NCBI GenBank assembly: GCA_903902945.1
Contig: CAIUWU010000263.1
Coordinates: forward strand, 1-27,376
Length of the DNA stretch: 27,376 nucleotides
Reading direction: 5' to 3'
Origin: an uncultured Pseudomonadota bacterium
GTDB taxonomy: Bacteria > Pseudomonadota > Gammaproteobacteria > Methylococcales > Methylomonadaceae
Shown: positions 23,302-27,376 of the stretch, piece after piece
Position numbering within the stretch: position 1 is the first letter of the stretch
How the letters are laid out: each line of letters starts with the position of its first letter
Position numbers and translations under genes: made by a program
The notes under the pieces: generated by a model
Told to the model about the DNA's origin: nothing
Seen by the model: only the letters and a program-made list of their open reading frames with translations
Databases searched by the model: none

Positions 23302-24279
23302 ATGAAGATACAAGTGAATGGTGATCATCGCCAATACGGTGAAAATTGCACTGTGGCCGATGTGATTACCGATCTGGGATTAAACGGCAAGCGCATTGCT
23401 GTGGAACTGAATCTGGAAATTCTGCCTTATACCCAATATGGCAGCCAGCTGCTGAATGACGGCGACCGGCTGGAAATCGTGCAGGCGATTGGTGGCGGTC
23501 AGGATGATTATTTCACGCTGGCCGGTAAGCAATACCGTTCGCGGTTGCTGGTCGGCAGCGGTAAGTATAAGGATCTGGAACAGACCCGGTTGGCGACTGA
23601 AGCCAGTGGCGCCGAAATCATTACCGTGGCGATTCGCCGTACCAATATCGGCCAGAATCCCAATGAACCCAGTTTGCTGGAGGTGATTTCACCTGACAAA
23701 TACACCATCCTGCCCAACACCGCCGGTTGTTACACTGCCGAAGATGCGGTCAGAACCTGTCGTTTGGCGCGTGAACTGCTGGGCGGTCACAAGCTGGTCA
23801 AGCTGGAAGTGCTGGCCGATCAGTTAACCCTGTTCCCCGATGTCGCGCAAACCTATATTGCCGCCGAAATGCTGGTTAAAGACGGTTTCGATGTCATGGT
23901 TTATACCAATGACGATCCGATTGCCGCCAAACGTCTGGAAGAAATCGGCTGTGTCGCAGTCATGCCGCTGGCGGCGCCGATTGGTTCGGGCTTAGGTATT
24001 CGCAATCCCTACAACATTCTGACTATTGTCGAAAACGCCAAGGTGCCGATTCTGGTTGATGCCGGTGTCGGTACGGCTTCCGATGCGGCGATGGCGATGG
24101 AGCTGGGTTGCGATGGCGTCTTGATGAATACCGCGATTGCCGCCGCCAGAAATCCGGTGCTAATGGCTTCGGCGATGAAAAAAGGCATCGAAGCCGGTCG
24201 TGAAGCGTTTCTGGCCGGGCGTATGCCACGCAAGCGTTTTGCATCGGCTTCTTCGCCGATCGATGGTCTGTTTCTTTAA
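23302..24279 (+). CDS. thiSG: fused sulfur carrier ThiS - thiazole synthase ThiG
   Basis: This is a 325-residue protein for making the thiazole ring of thiamine. Residues 1-66 are ThiS: a beta-grasp ubiquitin-like fold (MKIQVNGDHR, then VADVITDLGL and GDRLEIVQAIGGG). Residues about 70-325 are ThiG: YFTLAGKQYRSRLLVGSGKY, the DXP Schiff-base lysine probably Lys167 in KLVKLEVL, PLAAPIGSGLGI and VDAGVGTASDAA phosphate-binding loops. The Gly-Gly tail of ThiS, normally a free C-terminus, is internal (Gly64-Gly66). A GTG codon at residue 60 is the only in-frame candidate for a separate ThiG start near the joint. The AAAGG at 23287-23291 is a possible ribosome binding site. It is probably co-transcribed with the DAHP synthase and trmB. 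Confidence 0.93.
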   Translation: MKIQVNGDHRQYGENCTVADVITDLGLNGKRIAVELNLEILPYTQYGSQLLNDGDRLEIVQAIGGGQDDYFTLAGKQYRSRLLVGSGKYKDLEQTRLATEASGAEIITVAIRRTNIGQNPNEPSLLEVISPDKYTILPNTAGCYTAEDAVRTCRLARELLGGHKLVKLEVLADQLTLFPDVAQTYIAAEMLVKDGFDVMVYTNDDPIAAKRLEEIGCVAVMPLAAPIGSGLGIRNPYNILTIVENAKVPILVDAGVGTASDAAMAMELGCDGVLMNTAIAAARNPVLMASAMKKGIEAGREAFLAGRMPRKRFASASSPIDGLFL

Positions 24280-24291
24280 TTTGTCAGCCTC

Positions 24292-24981
24292 ATGACTTCA
24301 TCTTTAATCGTTGATCCTGCCAGAATCAAAAGCTTTATCCGTCGTCAGGGCCGTGCCACGACCGGCCAGCGGCTGGCGCTGGAAAATCACTGGGATACAT
24401 ATTGTTTGTCGCCGGAACAGGCGCTTGATCTGACTGCGGCATTTGGTCGTCAGGCACCGCTGATCATCGAGATCGGCTTCGGCAACGGTGCCAGTCTGGC
24501 GGAGATGGCGGCGGCAAATCCTGAACTGAATTATCTGGGTATCGAAGTGCATCGTCCCGGAGTTGGCCATTTAATGATGTTGCTGGACGAGCGCGGCATT
24601 AGCAATGTGCGGATTTTTCATCACGATGCGATTGAAATTCTGGAACAGAAAATAGCCGATCATAGTGTTGATGGCGTGCATTTGTTTTTTCCTGATCCCT
24701 GGCAAAAGCGCCGTCATCATAAACGCCGTATCGTCAGACCCAGCTTTCTGGAGTTGCTTAATAAGAAACTCAAGATTGGCGGCTATTTTCATGCGGCAAC
24801 CGACTGGGAGCATTACGCCAAAGATATGCTGAAAACCATATCTGCCGATACTGGCTTGCAAAATGCCAGCCCCACCGGTGACTTTTGTCCGCGCCCCGAT
24901 TACCGGCCTTTGACTAAGTTTGAAAATCGCGGTCTCGGACTGGGGCATGGGGTCTGGGATTTAATTTTCCGTAAGCGCTAG
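24292..24981 (+). CDS. trmB: tRNA (guanine-46-N7)-methyltransferase TrmB
   Basis: This is a 229-residue SAM-dependent methyltransferase that makes m7G at position 46 of tRNA variable loops. It contains IEIGFGNGASLAEMA (SAM-binding motif I), YLGIEVHRPGVG (motif II), FFPDPWQKRRHHKRRIV (the TrmB signature) and, at the C-terminus, RPLTKFENRGLGLGHGVWDL. Length is typical. It begins 12 bp after thiSG, an adjacency also seen with thiG in pseudomonads. No strong ribosome binding site precedes ATG 24292. Confidence 0.95.
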   Translation: MTSSLIVDPARIKSFIRRQGRATTGQRLALENHWDTYCLSPEQALDLTAAFGRQAPLIIEIGFGNGASLAEMAAANPELNYLGIEVHRPGVGHLMMLLDERGISNVRIFHHDAIEILEQKIADHSVDGVHLFFPDPWQKRRHHKRRIVRPSFLELLNKKLKIGGYFHAATDWEHYAKDMLKTISADTGLQNASPTGDFCPRPDYRPLTKFENRGLGLGHGVWDLIFRKR

Positions 24982-25029
24982 GCTGTCAGGTCTGGTGCTT
25001 GCCGGTTCTGACATAGGAATCCGCTGCCG

Positions 25030-26502
25030 GTGAGCTCAATTCGTCAACTGGTCTCGCAAACCGCTATTTACGGCCTCAGCAGTATTGTGGGCCGTTTTCT
25101 CAATTATCTGCTGGTGCCCTTGTATACCTACACCTTTAGTGCCGGGGAATACGGGGTGGTGTCAGAGTTTTATGCTTATGCGGGTTTCTTTGCCGTATTG
25201 CTGGCTTTCGGTCTGGAAACCGGCTATTTCCGTTTCCGGCAGCGACCTGAGTTTGCCGAGCAACAGGTTTACGGTTGCAGTCTGGGTTTTCTGTTGCTTA
25301 GCAGTCTGCTGTTTTTGGCCGGGATTGTCATTTACCGGCAGCCCTTATCTGACTGGTTGCAATATCCCGATCATCCCGAGTATGTGGTTAGTTTTGCCGC
25401 TATCCTGGCGCTGGATGCGGTTTCTGCGCTGCCGTTTGCCCGTTTGCGGGCGGAAAACCGGCCCTGGCGCTTTGCCGGAATCAAAATGACGGAGATTCTG
25501 CTGACCATCGCCCTGAATCTGGCGTTTTTGCTGCTATGTCCGGAGCTGGTTAAGCTCTGGCCTCAGCTGGGTGAGTATTACCAGCCGCAGCAGGCGGTCA
25601 GTTATATCTTTTATGCCAATCTGATTGCCAGCGCATGCAAGCTGTTATTGCTGATGCCGCAGTTCAGGGCGATCAATTTTGATCTGCGCCGCCCGGTACT
25701 GGCGCCGATATTGCGTTATTCGCTGCCGATGGTGGTGATTGGCTTTGCCGGCATGATCAATGAAATGCTGGATCGGGCAATTCTTAAAGTATTGCTGCCT
25801 TATGATCTGGCCACCAATCTGAAAATGCTGGGTATTTATGGGGCCTGTTACAAGCTGTCGATATTAATGACCTTGTTTGTGCAGGCGTTTCGTTATGCCG
25901 GGGAGCCGTTCTTTTTTTCTTATGCCGGACGTGCGGATGCCAAAGCCGCTTATGCGCTGGTGATGCGGTATTTTGTGATTGCCGGGATGGGGATTTTCTT
26001 GCTGGTGACGCTGTATATCGATTTTTTCAAATATTTCATCGGTGAAGAATACCGGCAGGGACTGGCGGTGGTGCCGGTGCTGTTGCTGGCTAATTTATGC
26101 CTGGGGATTTATGTCAATCTGTCGGTTTGGTACAAGCTAAGCGACCGTACCGGACTGGGAGCCTGGGTGGCCATTGCCGGGGCTGTCATTACCGTGGTGC
26201 TGAACATCTGCTGGATTCCGCAATGGGGCTATCTCGGCTCCGCCTGGGCAACCCTGGCCTGCTATGGCTTTATGGTGCTGGCGTCGTGGGGGCTGGGGCG
26301 CTGTTATTACCCGGTGCCATATCCGCTGCTGCGGATTGGCTTTTATGTGTTGTTCGGGCTGGGGTTATATGCCGCCAATCACTATCTGATCCGGCAGCAG
26401 GGTTGGGATGTCTGGCTTTCCGCAAGCGCTTGTCTGTTGAGTTACTGGCTGGTGGTGTTGGTGCTGGATATCGCGCCGTTATTGCGACGCCGGGCGGCAT
26501 AA
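25030..26502 (+). CDS. polysaccharide/oligosaccharide flippase (MOP superfamily, Wzx-like)
   Basis: This is a 490-residue integral membrane protein with about 12-14 hydrophobic spans. The N-terminus (LVSQTAIYGLSSIVGRFLNYLLVPLYT) is typical of polysaccharide-biosynthesis exporters that flip lipid-linked sugars across the inner membrane; FAGMINEMLDRAILKVLLP fits the second half. It starts with GTG at 25030, with AGGA about 11 bases upstream, so the start is the least certain part. No glycosyltransferase genes flank it, so the transported glycan is unknown. Its 3' end overlaps the convergent DUF1289 gene by 61 bp. Confidence 0.85.
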   Translation: MSSIRQLVSQTAIYGLSSIVGRFLNYLLVPLYTYTFSAGEYGVVSEFYAYAGFFAVLLAFGLETGYFRFRQRPEFAEQQVYGCSLGFLLLSSLLFLAGIVIYRQPLSDWLQYPDHPEYVVSFAAILALDAVSALPFARLRAENRPWRFAGIKMTEILLTIALNLAFLLLCPELVKLWPQLGEYYQPQQAVSYIFYANLIASACKLLLLMPQFRAINFDLRRPVLAPILRYSLPMVVIGFAGMINEMLDRAILKVLLPYDLATNLKMLGIYGACYKLSILMTLFVQAFRYAGEPFFFSYAGRADAKAAYALVMRYFVIAGMGIFLLVTLYIDFFKYFIGEEYRQGLAVVPVLLLANLCLGIYVNLSVWYKLSDRTGLGAWVAIAGAVITVVLNICWIPQWGYLGSAWATLACYGFMVLASWGLGRCYYPVPYPLLRIGFYVLFGLGLYAANHYLIRQQGWDVWLSASACLLSYWLVVLVLDIAPLLRRRAA

Positions 26503-26666
26503 TCACGTTGGCGCTGTCTGGCCAGCGTCAGGATAGCTTGTTGAGTGGCGGAATCGGCCTGCCACCAGGCGCCAATTTCTTCGGCTGAGCGGTAGCAGCC
26601 GATGCAGATATGGTCTTGATCGAGTTGACAGATACGAATGCAGGGTGAAGTAAGGGTGTCGGTCAT
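26442..26666 (-). CDS. DUF1289 domain protein (small cysteine-rich)
   Basis: This is a 74-residue protein with the DUF1289 pattern SPCIRICQLDQDHICIGCYRS followed by EEIGAWW. Four cysteines (Cys-x3-Cys and later Cys-x2-Cys) could bind a metal, probably zinc or iron-sulfur. Its function is unknown in general. ATG 26666 overlaps the ribF stop by 4 bp (ATGA), so it is translationally coupled to ribF. The C-terminal 20 residues (RDYAARRRNNGAISSTN onward) are low in conservation and are encoded opposite the flippase 3' end. Confidence 0.85.
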   Translation of the reverse strand: MTDTLTSPCIRICQLDQDHICIGCYRSAEEIGAWWQADSATQQAILTLARQRQRDYAARRRNNGAISSTNTTSQ

Positions 26667-27376
26667 CGGTTTGTGCGGGCAAAAAAATCCCGGGCGGCGG
26701 CGACATCGGCCCGGATCTGGTTTTGTAAGGCATCGAGGCTGTCAAAGCGCACTTCATCGCGCAAGCGGGCTTTGAAGTGAATTTCCACATAGCGGCCATA
26801 GATGTTGTCGCTGAAATCAAACAAATGGGTTTCCAGCACGGCACGCGAGATGCCGTCTACCGTCGGGCGGGTACCGAGATTGGCGACGCCCTGATAAATC
26901 TGTTGATTAAGTCCGGTTAAAGTAACGGCAAACACGCCTCGTAGCGGAATATTCTTGCGATGCATTTCTACATTGGCGGTCGGAAAGCCCAGTTGTCGGC
27001 CGCGTTTATCGCCATGCGCAACTCTGCCGCAGACCGAATAATCTCTGCCCAGCATGTCATGGGCCAGTTGTAACTGGCCTTCGCCCAGCGCATCGCGAAT
27101 CAGGGTGCTGCTGATGCGCAGTCCGGCCAGTTCAAAAGACCGGCTGCTTTCTACTGTAAAGCCGAGTTCGCGGCCTTTGTTGTCCAGCAGCGCAAAATTG
27201 CCACGGCGGGCTTTGCCGAAATGAAAGTCATCGCCAATCACCAAGTGCCTGACTTGCAGGCGTTTGACCAGGATGTCGCTGATAAACTGTTCGGCATCGA
27301 TGTCGGCCAGACTCTGATTGAAGGGCAATACCACTAGGGCATCGATAGGCAGCTTGGCGAACTGGATGGCTTTTTC
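26663..27376 (-). CDS. ribF: bifunctional riboflavin kinase / FAD synthetase RibF (5' end outside window)
   Basis: This is the C-terminal 237 residues of an enzyme that makes FMN and then FAD. The frame is open to the window edge (EKAIQFAKLPIDAL precedes the first in-window GTG), so the true start lies beyond 27376 and the 27334 GTG is internal. FLAVGDDF-type sequence appears as HLVIGDDFHFGK, then RISSTLIRDAL (adenylyltransferase domain end) and the kinase domain with GRQLGFPTANV and LETHLFDFSDNIYG. The missing part should include the N-terminal adenylyltransferase nucleotide-binding motif. It precedes DUF1289 with a 4-bp overlap. Confidence 0.95.
   Translation of the reverse strand, partial: EKAIQFAKLPIDALVVLPFNQSLADIDAEQFISDILVKRLQVRHLVIGDDFHFGKARRGNFALLDNKGRELGFTVESSRSFELAGLRISSTLIRDALGEGQLQLAHDMLGRDYSVCGRVAHGDKRGRQLGFPTANVEMHRKNIPLRGVFAVTLTGLNQQIYQGVANLGTRPTVDGISRAVLETHLFDFSDNIYGRYVEIHFKARLRDEVRFDSLDALQNQIRADVAAARDFFARTNR

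Overview
The window looks like chromosomal DNA of a gammaproteobacterium with moderate GC. The gene content and order (engB / cytochrome c4 / ResB-CcsA / DsbA, methionine-salvage mtnBDC, a fused thiSG followed by trmB) would suit a methanotroph of the Methylomonas/Methylobacter type. That placement is inference from family resemblance. No methane-oxidation gene or 16S rRNA is present to prove it.

Layout. (1) 1-5.8 kb: engB (minus strand) diverges from a cytochrome c maturation group on the plus strand: cytochrome c4, a clean intrinsic terminator, resB, ccsA and dsbA, followed at once by the RNase P RNA gene rnpB. (2) 5.8-8.6 kb: a tight methionine-salvage operon mtnB-mtnD-mtnC with 4-bp ATGA overlaps, then rimK. 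(3) 8.6-11.4 kb: kup potassium transporter, converging on a fumarylacetoacetate-hydrolase-family gene. (4) 11.4-17.2 kb: an accessory minus-strand block of three alpha/beta-hydrolases (lipase-3, DUF2235/Tle1-like, lipase-3 lipoprotein) plus an unrecognised 397-residue lipoprotein. (5) 17.2-21.1 kb: an AT-rich, foreign-looking island with one large SIR2-plus-P-loop-NTPase protein that resembles single-gene anti-phage systems. It is flanked on one side by a MITE-like inverted-repeat element and on the other by an AT-rich non-coding stretch and a 33-bp tandem array. (6) 21.1-27.4 kb: housekeeping genes again: mtgA divergent from a DAHP synthase, a thiS-thiG fusion, trmB and a polysaccharide flippase, converging on a DUF1289 gene and ribF. 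The ribF 5' end lies outside the window.

How the parts work together. ResB and CcsA would carry haem across the membrane and attach it to cytochromes such as the neighbouring diheme c4, and DsbA handles thiols in the same compartment. MtnB, MtnD and MtnC are consecutive or near-consecutive steps from methylthioribulose-1-phosphate to the keto acid precursor of methionine. DAHP synthase, ThiSG and TrmB are closely spaced and probably co-transcribed. The four lipase-block genes look like an envelope-directed lipolytic unit.

Most notable points: the SIR2-STAND-like protein, in which the usual catalytic histidine position reads Asn; the ThiS-ThiG fusion, which buries the Gly-Gly tail that must normally be free; a perfect palindrome bracketing the rnpB -10 box whose upstream half mimics the RNase P 3' end; the triple hydrolase block with candidate immunity-like lipoprotein; and a REP-like palindromic repeat family, present once at 11.6 kb and as a four-unit array at 20.9 kb.
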